A stretch of 37,500 bases of DNA from Prorocentrum cordatum (GCA_963575745.1 CAUYUJ010019598.1:1-37500); one strand, 5' to 3'. Positions 10,155-20,089 are shown, numbered from the stretch's first letter. The notes: generated by a model not told the origin, from the sequence alone. A program made the numbers and translations.

Positions 10155-11674
10155 GCCTCCTCAATCTCATCCAGTAGAGCGTTACGACGTTGCTGATCGA
10201 ATTGCTGCCTTTCTCGCCTTAGACGCTGACTGAGCCTCTTCAACTGTTCCTCACACTCGTGCAGCTCTGTGGGATCCCCGTTCACGTCCTGTCGGGACCG
10301 TCTGAGTCGAGCACGTTCTTTCAGAAGCTCGGTTCGCTCTGCCGCAGCACGCCTATATGCGGGATCGTTAGATACAACATGGCCAAACATCTGTTGCCCG
10401 ATCGTTACCAGCACACCATCAAGGTGAAGGAACATTCCATCTGGTCTCCCGTCGGTCAGCATGGCCCTCCAAGTATCATCCGTCTCCTGCAGGCGCGCTT
10501 CCACCTTTTCAAGAAACTCAACTCGACGATGTCCTCGTCGAGGACACTGCATAAGGTCGTCCTGATTCCACCTCATTCTTTCTGGTGATGGTGTCAGCGT
10601 CTCCGCCGTGCAGATCGCTTGCATGCCGTGTAGCTCCATGTAGATTGGGATGTGGTCCTTCGGCGGGGCCCCCTTGAAGGCCTGCAGCTCCGCTCCCAAA
10701 CTGAACAAAGGGGAGAACTTCTGTGCCATATCGATCATGCCATCTGGTATGAAAAGGTAGACAGTGCAACTGCTGTGTCCAGACGCGTTGTAGAACGAGT
10801 GCTCTAACGTCTGGCTGCGAGAGTTCATCATGTACATATGGTGGCGCTCATTCACCAGTCTCAGCATTTCCCCCGCGCCACCACGCCTTTGCTCTCGGGC
10901 TCGTCCTGGTCCCATCGACTGCGACTCCACGTGCTGCCACTGGCCCGAGATCCTGCTGCTGCCCATGCCGTCGTTCAGGTCCGCGTACACCAAAGGTGTA
11001 CATCTACATGGTAGTTGTTGTAGGACCCCCTCATACCACTGTGTCAGCATACGGACCGTCTCTTTGTAATGAGGGACCAGACGAGCGTGTCGAGGCTGCG
11101 GCGGGAAGTACAACACAATTGCTGCCATATCCAAAGGGCCTCGACGGACCCTCGCCGCAAGGGCGCGGCCCGCTGCCCCCGAGGGGCTCGGCCATGTCCT
11201 GCACGCGTGCTGCTCCTTGAACTTGTGGCCCAGGACGATGGCGCAGCCTGTGCTCTTGTTTGTGAACTCGCCCACGCCCGCCTCTGCCTCGAGGACGATC
11301 CTCTTCCCAATCCTTGGGGTGAGAACTTCATCATTACGCCTGTGCGTAGCCTGTGTGGCAGCGAGCATCGCCACGTCCATATTACTGCACGACATAACAA
11401 CCTCTTGGAGGCGGACGCCCGTGCAGAACATCGGGTTGTACCCCAGCACCCGCAGGATCCACTGGCCCACGGGCCGCGCCGTCGCGATGCGCGTGGCGCC
11501 ACGGCGGGCCATCCGCCCGCCTGCGCCGCGGCCGCCCCTCGCGCGCTGTGCGCCAGAGCGGCAGCTGGAGGAGGAGGAGGAGGAGGAGGAGGAGGAGGAA
11601 GAGGACGAGGAGCGGGAGGATGAGGAGTCAATTTCGCCGGGTTGATCGAGCCAGCAGGCCCTGCTCATTACCAC
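10105..11674 (-). pseudogene. Apurinic-type (EEP) endonuclease domain of the retrotransposon
   Basis: The open frame runs from a GTG at 11674 (an ATG follows two codons later) for 561 codons to 9989, but real coding leaves this frame near 10105. After a Ser run at residues 17-37, encoded by a TCC microsatellite, the EEP signatures are: D100-V-A-M-L-A-A-T-Q-A-T-H111 where the family has D...QETH; A-I-V-L-Y-F-P-P around 185-191; A-D232-L-N234-D, matching GDFN; D315 in a GMID motif; and D340-H341 followed by IP, matching SDHxP. These residues normally build the metal site that nicks target DNA for target-primed reverse transcription. The motif I Glu is replaced by Ala109. A charged, probably helical linker (about 440-520) leads into the RT. 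A one-base shift near 10105 carries the sequence into the frame starting at 10154. The endonuclease assignment is firm; activity is doubtful. Confidence 0.82.
11567..11615. repeat. (GGA)n microsatellite at the start of the endonuclease frame
   Basis: Pure GGA repeat, TCC on the minus strand, encoding the Ser run at residues 17-37 of the endonuclease frame. It lies at the junction between unrecognised sequence and the first recognisable retrotransposon residues, so it may mark the element's eroded 5' side. Confidence 0.9.
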
Positions 11675-13061
11675 CGTCCCTCAAATGACAGAATAATCAA
11701 GCGTGGCACAAACTGATCTTGGGCTTGGAATGCGTGCCCACCGAGCGAACGGAAGACGCTTGTCCGCGGTCCCCCCTCCGTCGACTTGGCGAAGGGGCAT
11801 TTGCGCGGGCCGCGCAGAGGCGGGAACCGACACAGTGCTGCCTTTTCCACGAGCAAGCTGCGCGGCGCTTGGTCGAGGACAGCGTTTCGCCCGCTTTCGC
11901 GCGGCCCTGCTGCAGCTGCCGCTGCCGCTTAAGTGCGGTTCGGCGAGCGACACATGCGCCGCGCCCATGAGGGCACATCACTTCCAAGCGAGCTGGTCAC
12001 GGAGCTTTGACGAGGGCGAAAAGGTGCCCGTTCTCGCGGGGCCCCAACAGTAGGCGAGTGAAGGATATGCGCCGCCCTGAGGCGGGAGCGCCTGTTTCAA
12101 TCGAAATCTGTGCGCCGCAGAGGCGAGACCGACATTTTAGCCCTCTCGCCCGCGATGCCCGCCGCGTCCCATTCCTGCTACGCATTTTGCAATGTCGGCG
12201 CCGAATCGTCCATTCTGAGAGGAGCAACGCCGACTCTACGATTTTCCAACATCGCAGGAAATACCTCTGGATGTGGTCCCAGTCGGCCGGCTAGGTGGCA
12301 ACGTAAGAGTACATACCAATGGATGAGGGGTGAGGGTATGATGAGGTGGACGGTGGACGTGGGGAGCACCGAGGAGGAAGGTGGGTAGCAGAAGGAGGCG
12401 AGGGGGAGGGTGGAGGATGCGGAAGAGGTGGATGAGGATGGGGGGGACCTTTTGCTTGTTTTGCACGTCTGTCAACATGGGCGCCCGAGGGTTTTTGCAT
12501 CTTCGCATTGAGTCCTTGCGCATGCCTCCGACAGCATCAGAATCAGTAGCCACCGGCTCATGATCGAGCCCACGGAGCTTTTTGACCTTCCCGAAAAGAC
12601 ATTCTGCTTACCACATCGGTTTTGGCGAGCTCGAAGCACGGCGACTGCCGAGTTGGCGAGCGCAACCATGTCTTGGGTCGTCGACCAGTCGTCGCCGCAC
12701 ACCAGCCGCAGTAAGGCGCGCCCCTCCTTGCCGTCCAAGAGTCTTGCACCCGGACCTTGCATCCTCACCACGGTGTTTGATTGAATTGGCCCCCGCCAGA
12801 GTGGCCCCGCCGGACTGGCGGCGACACTCCGTTCCCCCCGGGCGAGGTGCGCGAGTATTACATGGAGGACAGGAGTCGCACGAGTGCGCAGGCCCCGAGC
12901 AGCCGCCGCCAGCGCCACCGAGGACGGAGGAGGGCAGTGGGTGGAGATCGAGAAGGATGGAGGGATGAGAGGAGCGTGGTGGGGAGCCGGGAGTGAGGAC
13001 AAGAAAGGGGAAAGGAAAGGAGGGAAAGAGAGGGATGGGGGGAGGAGGGAAAGGAGGTAAT
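11675..13061. other. Unassigned region between the retrotransposon and the TTGGGG blocks
   Basis: Mixed unique sequence with a short GGA/GGT-rich stretch at about 12380-12445. Many overlapping frames of 60-130 codons exist in all phases, none with a recognised domain. The most protein-like is a minus-strand stretch at about 12790-12560 (segments GKEGRALLRLVCGDDWSTTQ and DMVALANSAVAVLRARQN), which could be an exon of an unknown gene, but splice borders could not be fixed. A TC/CT-rich stretch precedes the AT microsatellite at the right end. Confidence 0.3.
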
Positions 13062-13110
13062 CTATATATATAAATATATGTATATATATATATATGTACA
13101 GATATATACA
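13062..13110. repeat. (TA)n-rich microsatellite
   Basis: TATATA tract broken by AATATATG and GTACAG. It is an AT-rich island in otherwise GC-rich sequence and translates to spurious Tyr/Ile runs. Confidence 0.9.
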
Positions 13111-13329
13111 AGACTGCAGTCGCGCTTCGCGCCATGCACCTTGGTCCTTGAAGTGTGGCATGCAGGCGGAATAGCAGGAAGTTCAAGCCGACAATTTAGC
13201 GAGAATTCATTGTTGCCTTTTCCGGCATCGTCGCTATAGTAATGTTATTCGTTATCTTTCCTCCATGCTTCTTTTTATTCATTTTCGCCATACCCTGCGC
13301 ATTCTCTTCATCCTCCTCAGCTCTTTTTT

Positions 13330-13990
13330 GCAGAGACTCCTCCTTGGAGAGCCTCTGCGGGCCTCACAAAAGTTGTTTCAGGCTTTCTTAAGGCCTTCTG
13401 GAGGCCTCCTGGGCGTATTCTGGGGGCCTCGGGGGGCTTCCTCGGGCCACCCTGCCTCCAACCGCGGTCTCCCTGAACGACCGGGTCACGATTTGGAATG
13501 CTTCGGAGGGTGTCTTGGGGCCATCTTGGGCCGCCATGGGACTCTCTGAGGGCCATCTTGGACCCGTGTTGTGCCGTTTTGGGGCTCTCTTGGACTGCTT
13601 GGAAGCCTTTCCAGATGGTTGTGGGGCGATTTTGGAGCCTCCCAGGCAGCTTCGGACGCCCAGAAGACCGCCGTCTTGGAGCGTCGGGAAGCCGAAAAGA
13701 GGAGAACCCCAAAAGTCACCAAAAACCATGATCAAATCAATGATGTTTGCCTCTTGGGGCCTTCTTGGGAGTGCTCTTGGAGGCCTCTTTGGGGCCGTCC
13801 TGGAGGCCTCTTGGGCCATCTCGTCGGTCACTCTTGGAGCGCTCTTGTGCTGTCTTGGGGGTCTCTGGGACGTCTCCGATGACCCCCCTGATCGCCCTAG
13901 GTGTGCTGGGAAGGCTTGGCAAAACGCCCTGCGAGGCCCAGGGGGCCGCTTCGAGGCCCGTCCGGAGGGTCCCAAAGTCCCAGATCCCCG
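13330..13990 (+). repeat. GGCCTC/TTGGGG block A, with AT-rich core
   Basis: The sequence is built from variants of GCCTCTTGGGGCC. TTGG steps fall about every 11-12 bp (for example 13755-13820), interrupted by an AT-richer core at about 13690-13752 that contains GCCGAAAAGAGG and ATCAATGATGTTTGCC. Translations in all frames are Pro/Arg/Lys/Gly/Gln-rich, and a minus-strand frame stays open for 195 codons only because stops are rare in this composition. No domain was found. It is treated as an interspersed repeat rather than a gene. Confidence 0.8.
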
Positions 13991-14060
13991 GAGTCCGGTT
14001 TTGGGGGGGGTGGGGTTTCCCCCCGCCCAGGCTTTTAAAAATATAGGAAAAGGAATCCTA

Positions 14061-14095
14061 GAACCACGCGCGCGCTTCGCGCGCGCTTAGGTTCC
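14061..14095. repeat. CG-rich hairpin
   Basis: GAACC (14061-14065) pairs with GGTTC (14090-14094), enclosing GCGCGCGC-TTC-GCGCGCGC. This is a near-perfect inverted repeat with an alternating CG stem able to form a cruciform or Z-DNA. It follows the G-run/C-run junction that ends block A. Confidence 0.8.
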
Positions 14096-14139
14096 AGCGA
14101 GCTCCAGTTGTAGTCGAACGTGTTCGGCATCGGAGGACA

Positions 14140-14860
14140 TATATTGTCACAAGGATCGTGAACCTCAGGGGGCTCCACCGGCGGTCCCTCGGACAGGCTT
14201 GGCTGAGGGTCCCCCCGCCCATGCCGGCACACCCTTCACCGGCATCGTTTCCCTCAGGGAGACCCACGTGATTACATCCCCATAGACGAGGTTCGCACAG
14301 TGGCACGCCCCTCACGCGGACCGTGCCCCGCAACTAAATGCATCTGCGGCTCCAGAGGAGAGCTTCATAACATCGGCCCGCTCACTTCGGCACACCTCTC
14401 ACACGGATCGTGGCCCGCAAGGACATCCACGGACGGCCCCAAAGACAAGGTTCGCATCCCGCCATCCCGCCAACTCCGGCACACTTCGCACACGAATCGT
14501 GATCGTGGGCTACAGGGATCTCACCCACGGCCCCCGAAGCAGGGTTCGCATTGCGCCCCCCCACCCCCGGCCATGGCGGTACATCCCGTCACGTGGATCA
14601 TACCCACGAGGAGTACCACGAAATTAAAGGCCAAGACGGTTCGAACAACGCCCAGCCCCCCCGCCCATGTCGGCACACCTGTCACGCGAATCATGCTCCA
14701 GAACGGGCATCTTTGCATGGCGCCCCGCGCCCATTTCGGAACATGCCTGGCACGGGGCGTGCCCGGAGGAGGTCCACCTGCGACCTCAGTGGGCGTGTTC
14801 GCGCGGCCCTTCACGCGGATCGTGCCCCACAAGGAGTTCAGCGCACCCGTGCACGCATGC
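14140..14860 (+). repeat. Diverged 77-bp-family satellite, about nine units
   Basis: The anchor (C)GGCACACC-TCACACGGATCGTGGCCC recurs with ATCGTG-like positions near 14155, 14244, 14320, 14407, 14496, 14597, 14690, 14757 and 14819, so units are roughly 62 to 101 bp. The best unit (about 14391-14470) continues AAGGACATCCACGGACGGCC, which aligns base for base with the 36-37 kb array at TAGGGAGCTCCACCGAAGGC. Homogenisation is much weaker than in the arrays at the window ends. No gene was recognised. Confidence 0.75.
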
Positions 14861-14889
14861 CCCGCGACAGCCATCTCTCCGCATTGCCC

Positions 14890-15460
14890 TTGCCTCTTTG
14901 GCTGTCTTGAAGCGCTCCTGGCCCGTCGGACGCTGCCAGAAGTTGTCGTTGAGGCCTGTCTTCGCCGTCTTCGAGCCCGCTTGGAGCGCTTCGGGGCTGT
15001 CTTGAAGGCAATCTCAGGCGTGTTGAGTCCTCTTGGACCGTCTTGGGGCCCTTCTGGGGCCGTCTTTGGTGCTTCTTGGGCCGTCGCGGGGCTATTGTGG
15101 AGGCCTCTGGGGTGCTTTGGGAGCGATCTTGGGAGCCTCCTGGGCCATCTTGATCGTCGGCAGGCCGAAAAACAAACAAATGCAACAATCTTCAAACACC
15201 AACGGGAAATCGATTCATTTAGCTTCTTCGGGATTTCCCAACGGATGTCTTGGAGGCGTCTTGGCCGCCTCGGAGGCTATCTGGAGTTATCTTGACCTGA
15301 CCTCACATTGGGCCGTGTAGGGTGCATCTTGGGGCCATCGTGGTCTCTCGTGAGGCCATCTTAGCGTTCTTGCAGGCATTTCTGAAGCCATCATGGGCCA
15401 GCTTGGCCGTCTTGGAGGCCATCGAGGCCGTTTTGGACCTGGGACGGGGGGTCCTGGAGC
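14890..15460 (+). repeat. GGCCTC/TTGGGG block B
   Basis: It has the same scaffold as block A, again split by an AT-rich core (about 15150-15235). The core carries GTCGGCAGGCCGAAAAAC (compare CGTCGGGAAGCCGAAAAG in block A) and ATCGATTCATTTAGCTTCTT (compare ATCAATGATGTTTGCCTCTT). The shared order of flank, GCCGAAAA, AT core and flank indicates common descent. The block ends in GGGCCGGGCCCCCCGGGG-type palindromic sequence near 15490. Confidence 0.75.
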
Positions 15461-16030
15461 CCCAGTACCGCCACAGAGAAATGGGGCCGGGCCCCCCGGG
15501 GACCTGGAACCCCGGTGTTAAATTATATATACCTACACGACCACCCTGCGGGTGATCGGAGGTGAGGGGGTGAGATCGAAGTGGAACGGAGAGCCCCCCT
15601 ACAGGAAAATCAGTTTCGGTTTCGTGTTCGTGCGTGCCGTGCGTGCGGGCGAGGCGAAGCTGCGTGGGCGGGCGAGAAATAAGTCTCCTGTAGCTGAGGC
15701 GCGGCCGGACCAAAAGTCTCCCTTCCGGGAACTGGGCGCTCAGCGGGCCTGCCTCACATTTCGGGAGGTGCCGTGCATGAAACATGGGTGGTGGGATGAC
15801 CTTCCCCCCTGGCGCGGGCAAACGGGCCCCGACTGGAAAAACAACGAACGGCGGTGATCAGACCTCTCAAGGGCCCGTCTGCGCCCCCGTGACAAGGGAG
15901 GCACTTGTTTTGAGCACGCTTTGGCATGCGCACCCTGGCGCCCAGCGAAGTGCGGCACCACCCTTGGGGCATCCCCCCGCCCTGGCCCAGGTAAAGCAGA
16001 CAACATAACACATGCCAATAGTTCACGAGG
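15461..16030. other. Unassigned unique sequence
   Basis: Contains a short AT stretch (TTAAATTATATATACC near 15518), then GC-rich unique sequence without a convincing gene. Frames of up to about 108 codons on both strands overlap one another and show no domain. Confidence 0.3.
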
Positions 16031-16370
16031 CCCGCGTAAATGGGTGGCGGGGACGCACGTGATCACAGCAAGTGAGGCCTTCGGTGGAGCTCCCTATGGG
16101 GCCACGAACCGTGTGAGGGGTGTGCCGAAATGGGTGGTGGCTGCGCATGTAAATACCGCCACTGAGGCCCTCGGTGGAGCTTCCTATGGGGCCACGAACC
16201 GTGTGAGGTGTGTCCCATAATGGGTGGCGGGGTTGCCGCTGGGGCCTTCGGTGGAGCTCCCCATGGGGCCACGAAACGTGTGAGCGAGGACGCATGTGAT
16301 CACAGCCACTGCGGCTTTCGGTGGAGCTCTCTATGGGGCCATGACGCGCTGTACTGGGTGCGCTGAAATT
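16030..16370 (-). repeat. 77-bp-family satellite in inverted orientation, about four units
   Basis: CGGTGGAGCT recurs at 16082, 16172, 16249 and 16319 (steps of 90, 77 and 70 bp), each followed by a variant of CCTATGGGGCCACGAACCGT. The reverse complement reads CGTGGCCCCATAGGGAGCTC CACCG, the same core as the plus-strand array at 36-37 kb. This array therefore points opposite to those at 14.1-14.9 kb and 36-37.5 kb. Confidence 0.9.
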
Positions 16371-16400
16371 GTGGACATGTGGAGGGCAGAGGCAAGGTTG

Positions 16401-16483
16401 GGAGGAGGGGCAGGAGGAGGAGGAGGAGGAGGAGGAGTAGGAGGAGGAGGAGGAGGAGAAGAAGGAGCAGGAGAAGGAGGAAC
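16401..16483. repeat. (GGA)n microsatellite
   Basis: Near-pure GGA with AGTAGG, AGAAG and AGCAGG variants, directly following the inverted satellite units. Confidence 0.93.
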
Positions 16484-16489
16484 GCGGGG

Positions 16490-16770
16490 CGATCCCTCTT
16501 CAAAACGAACTGATGCATATTAGAGATGTGATGCCCGCAGATGGTCTGGCATTTGCTGCAACGCGGACGTTTCATTGTGTTTTGGCAGGTCGGCGGCCAC
16601 TCGAGTCTTGGAAGGGTGTGTGCTGGGAAGGGGCAATGGCAAAACACCTTTCCCGAAGGGGACAACCTTATCCGATCAACCACGTACACCCAGAGGTCTG
16701 GTGGGACTTGTTTTCCAATGGCCTGCAAACCAGTGCTGTATACATTGTTTTGACGACCAGACACTCGCAC
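16490..16770 (-). CDS. Hypothetical protein fragment with SWIM-like Cys/His spacing
   Basis: A minus-strand frame is open from a GTG at 16770, directly after a TGA, down into the GGA microsatellite. Its first 95 or so residues look like real protein: Q-A-I-G-K-Q-V-P-P-D-L-W-V-Y-V, then V-F-C-H-C-P-F, T-C-Q-N, C-S-K-C and I-C-G-H-H. A CxC pair followed after about 35 residues by CxH resembles the SWIM zinc finger (CxCx(n)CxH) of Mutator-like transposases and some nuclear proteins, although the spacer is longer than usual. Upstream of the TGA the same frame continues as protein-like sequence, so the stop may be a decay event. It could be a relic of a DNA transposon or an exon of a host gene. 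Confidence 0.3.
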
Positions 16771-18270
16771 TCATGGCATGTTGCGTGTAACGCTGAATGG
16801 GTTAGAGTTTGCTTCCCCAGCAACGGACGCACACCCTTCTCGCGCCGATAGTCTTTGGTCTGTATAAGCTTCCCTTTTCATTCCTGCATAGTCTGTGCCC
16901 TGCGTGATCTGCGTCCTTCCTCTGCGTCTACTTTGCCGCTCGGCAGGCCGATTTTGACCTGGAGTGGTGGGCAAAGCGCAATGACTAGCGCGGCATTTTT
17001 TCTGTTTCTGGTTGTCGTAACTGCTGTTTCTTTTTAATACTGCGCGCAGGGAGGCACGTGGGTGGGCACATGGAATGAGAGACCGAGCGCCAGAAGCTCA
17101 GAATCTCGGGAAGCACAGGAAGGCACGCTGGAGCCATGCTGTGTAGTGGTGGGGAGAGAGAGAGAGAGAAGGCTTTTCAGATGGACACGTATCTCTTGTA
17201 TACCGCAAATCCAGCCCCGCGGGCCCCGGGCCCAAAGACCACCAGGGGCCGCCGGTGTACATTAAGTCCACCCTCCCTGCCGGGGGCCTCCGTCGAGAGG
17301 CTTTCTGGGAGACTCCAAAACTTATTTCAGAGACCCCCGTGTCTTGGAGAGCTCTTGGGCAGGCTGCCGCGTGAGGGATCTCTTTTCACTCTCCTTCTCC
17401 TTTATGCTTCTCTTGCTTCCTCGCCTTCACTCCGCCATTGTTCTTCCCTTCCTTTCTCCGCCAGTAGACGCCTTCTTTCCCCCCTCCTTTTTGCCCCGTC
17501 CCTCTCTGGTCTGGCCTGCTCCACCCTACCTCCTCCGTGCTCCCTCTCTGGTCTGGCCTGCCCCCTCTCTGGTCTGGCCTGCCCCACCCCTCAATCCTCG
17601 ACCTCCTTCCTCCGCAGATCGATTGAAGGTGTGGTGGCGGCGGGAGCCGCCTGGGGTTGCCTCAGAGACATGGTTTGAAACCCACGGCTGTAGGTACCCT
17701 TCTATTCGGGCACGGTCTTTCTTCCACGCTACACCGTGGGCTCCAGGACATGTAGAGTCTGATCGCCCGCGAAGCGCGTGCGATGGTTCATGGATATACA
17801 GACAGAGACGTAACATGTGTATACACACATGTGCAAGTGCGTAACTCTCATGCCCGTCAGGCGCATACTCACAAGCGTGCATATTCGTACGGTGATGCAC
17901 ATCCACATGCCGACATGCGTTTGATACGCATACACCGATGGCGATCGATTCCAGGTTCCTGGCTTTCGCACTGATGCATCTCCACTTGTTCATCACTCAT
18001 TTTGAGCTCCCTCTCCGAAATTCGTGCGCCCGCGACATCTTTCGATCGGAGGCCAACAAGCATAATTACACAGCCACCGAACTCGTGGGGTTAGAGCCGC
18101 AGTTTTTCACGTGGCGATCCATTGATGGTTCGCGCCAGGCCAACGGAACGAACAAAGAAACAAGAGCGGGGCGAGGGAGTGGAGGAGGAAGGGGCGAGGT
18201 AGAGGGCGGGGAGTCAAACGTGGATCTCGAGGGGCCAGAGTGGGAAAAGGAGGGGAGGCGGATTTGGAAA
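16771..18270. other. Unassigned region with CT-rich tract and a 21-bp triplicate
   Basis: No gene was recognised. At 17380-17620 a pyrimidine-rich tract contains CTCTCTGGTCTGGCCTG at 17502, 17544 and 17565, so spacings are 42 and 21 bp (two periods and one). The tract ends in TTCCTCCGCAG at about 17618, which looks like a polypyrimidine-AG 3' splice site, but no exon could be defined after it. At 17785-17950, ACATGTGTATACACACATG-like sequence is rich in CA/TG dinucleotides and small palindromes. A plus frame at 17938-18290 is open but unrecognised. Confidence 0.3.
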
Positions 18271-18700
18271 GGGGCCACCCAGAAGGCTCCAAGAGGGCCT
18301 CAAGAAGGCTGTTTTCTGGATGTTCCTGGCGCTGCGCTTCGGAAAGCCTCCTGGGAGCATCCGAGGGGGGTCATCTTAGGGTTCTCTCGAGCCCTCTTGG
18401 AGCTATACCTAAGCCCTCCGAAGATCTCGAGCGGAATCTTGGGAGGACCCAGGAGCGGCGAAGTCGTGCGAGAGGGCTCTCCTTTCACTTCGTGCTGACT
18501 GCTCTTGAACCCCTCTTGGAACTCTCCTGAAGATCTCCGAGCCCCTCCCCCGGCGGCGTCTCAGAGGGCCCCGAGAGGGTCCCAAGAGGGGGTCAGCGGA
18601 GTCAACAGACTCACGCAAGGTGGCAACTGCGTGATTCTATCATGGTTCTTCTTGGGCCTCTCTTGGGGCCCTGGAGTGTCGTCTTGGGGGGTCCGAACCT
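18270..18700 (+). repeat. GGCCTC/TTGGGG block C
   Basis: Variants of GCCCTCTTGGAGC and its complement occur about every 11-12 bp in both orientations (CCAAGAGGGCC and GGGCCTCTCTTGGGG), with unique inserts such as GGTGGCAACTGCGTGATTCT at about 18618. No domain is present in any frame. Confidence 0.7.
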
Positions 18701-19100
18701 AGACGAACTCGGGAACGTGGCCGCGTACCGAAATTGGCATGACATTTTCGCATGTTCTTCTGGTCCCCGCTGGGAGCCCGTCAATGCAAGCACTGAATGT
18801 GGAATCGATATCTCATCTTCTCCCGCCCACGACCACCCCGCAATTCCTAAGCCCACCTCGTGGAGTGCCGACGCTATCCGGCCACCTCTCCTGGCCCAGA
18901 ACCTCGAACTTCAAAACTGTGCCATCTCCTCCATTGCCTCCTTCAGACAGCGTGCGAAAATCCCCCCCTCTCCCTCTCACGCTGATGGGGCTCTCGCCCC
19001 AGGAAGATTTCTGCATCCCGGCGCTCGAGTGCACGAGTTGCTCGCGCCAGCGCGGGGTACCCATTGGTCAGCTTAGCCTATTTCTTTTTCTCGACCACCA
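18701..19100. other. Unassigned spacer between blocks C and D
   Basis: Unique sequence of moderate GC. Two plus frames are open across it (from 18642 and 18739) and look more protein-like than the blocks, but they run into block D and carry no recognised motif. Confidence 0.25.
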
Positions 19101-19720
19101 GCCCTCTTCAAGCCCTCTGGGGCTTCTTGAGGGCCCTCTGGGGCCCCTCGGAAAGCTTCGGGACAGTTCCGAAAAGGCTCGAGAGAACCCCAAGAAGCCC
19201 CCTCCCAGATGCTCCCAGAAAGCCCAGAACGCCTTCACGGAGTGCCGGGAGCTTATAGGAGAGGCCTTCTTGGGGCTTTTTGGTGGCCCTTTTGGGGCCT
19301 TCCAGGGGCTTCTTGGATGCCTCCCATTGCTTACCTGGGACCTTTCGGAGGGCCTCGAAATAGCCCCAACAAGGCCCGAGAGAAATTTGATCCAAATCCT
19401 AGATTGCCAGTTGCAGGAAGCCTTTCGAAACGCAGTGCTGGGAGCATCTAGGAGGGGCCTTCTCGAGGACCTCTCGAGGCCTTCTTGGGGCCCTCTTGAA
19501 GCCCTCTGGGTGCTCTTCGGGCCATTCCTAGGGCCTCCTCGAGACGTCAGGATGGCTTCAGGAGGGCCCCGAGAAGGCTCGTGAGGGCCTCCAGAAGGAT
19601 CTTGAAGTCGTCACTTCCGGCGCCCGTGAAAGCGACAATTCCCAGGGCCTTCTTGAGGCGCTCCTGGGGGCCCTCCAAAGCCATGCTGGCTAAGTTACTC
19701 CCAGGAACGAGATGGTGCAC
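19100..19720 (+). repeat. GGCCTC/TTGGGG block D, with TCACTTCCGGCGCCC core
   Basis: Scaffold of GGCCTTCTTGGGGCCC variants with a 50-bp conserved core at 19601-19650 (AAGTCGTCACTTCCGGCGCC followed by CGTGAAAGCG). The core is shared with block E exactly 600 bp downstream. The plus frame of 281 codons that ends here is a composition artefact. Confidence 0.75.
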
Positions 19721-19822
19721 TGGCTTCTGCAGGCGCGCCCCTGAGAAACGCAGTCCCAGACTCCCGCCGCGGGAGCGAGGATTGGGGGAGGTGGCGCCAC
19801 ATGGCATTGCAAATCTTGGCTT

Positions 19823-19854
19823 GGTTCGCTCGCGCGCGCGCGCGCGATCGAACC
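19823..19854. repeat. (CG)8 palindrome flanked by GGTTCG/CGAACC
   Basis: GGTTCG, then CT, then eight CG dinucleotides, then AT, then CGAACC: a 32-bp inverted repeat with a single mismatched pair. It resembles the hairpin at 14061-14095 (GAACC...GGTTC around alternating CG). Confidence 0.85.
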
Positions 19855-20089
19855 CATGCGAAACACATGTTTTCCAGGTGTATACCAGATTCGGTGTATA
19901 CTTGCATTTCCCTTGGACCCTTGTCAGTGTTCAGTATGCACCATTCTTTCGGTTGGGGCGTGCATTCAACTGTTTTCACCGGGGAATCATGTGGAAACGG
20001 CCGTCGTAAACGCCAGATCCGGCCCTTGCCCAACCCCCGACCCCAGCAGGCTTGCAAGACCTTTGGGGTAGGGACGCCTCCCCCGGCAC

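Larger units (their letters stand above)
4683..11674 (-). mobile_element. Decayed non-LTR (LINE-type) retrotransposon, EN-RT-zinc finger-RNase H
   Basis: Reading along the minus strand from 11674 to 4683, protein segments appear in the order expected of a LINE carrying RNase H: an endonuclease/exonuclease/phosphatase (EEP)-type endonuclease, reverse transcriptase with YADD, thumb, three C2H2-like zinc fingers, a conserved but unnamed region, a Cys-rich segment and RNase H. The pieces sit in several frames with isolated stops. No long terminal repeats, integrase or protease were seen, which argues against an LTR element. The element ends are not defined. Two GGA/TCC microsatellites interrupt the protein path, at 11567-11615 and 6266-6455. 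The continuous domain order makes one element more likely than several fragments, although the segment at 4683-6219 could be a second copy inserted beside the first. Inference: an inactive or mis-assembled copy of a family still abundant in the host. Confidence 0.85.

Noticed and set aside
13388-15295. Pro/Lys/Arg/Gln-rich frames that might encode a repetitive protein
   Set aside because: All frames and both strands give similar low-complexity products from the GGCCTC/TTGGGG scaffold.
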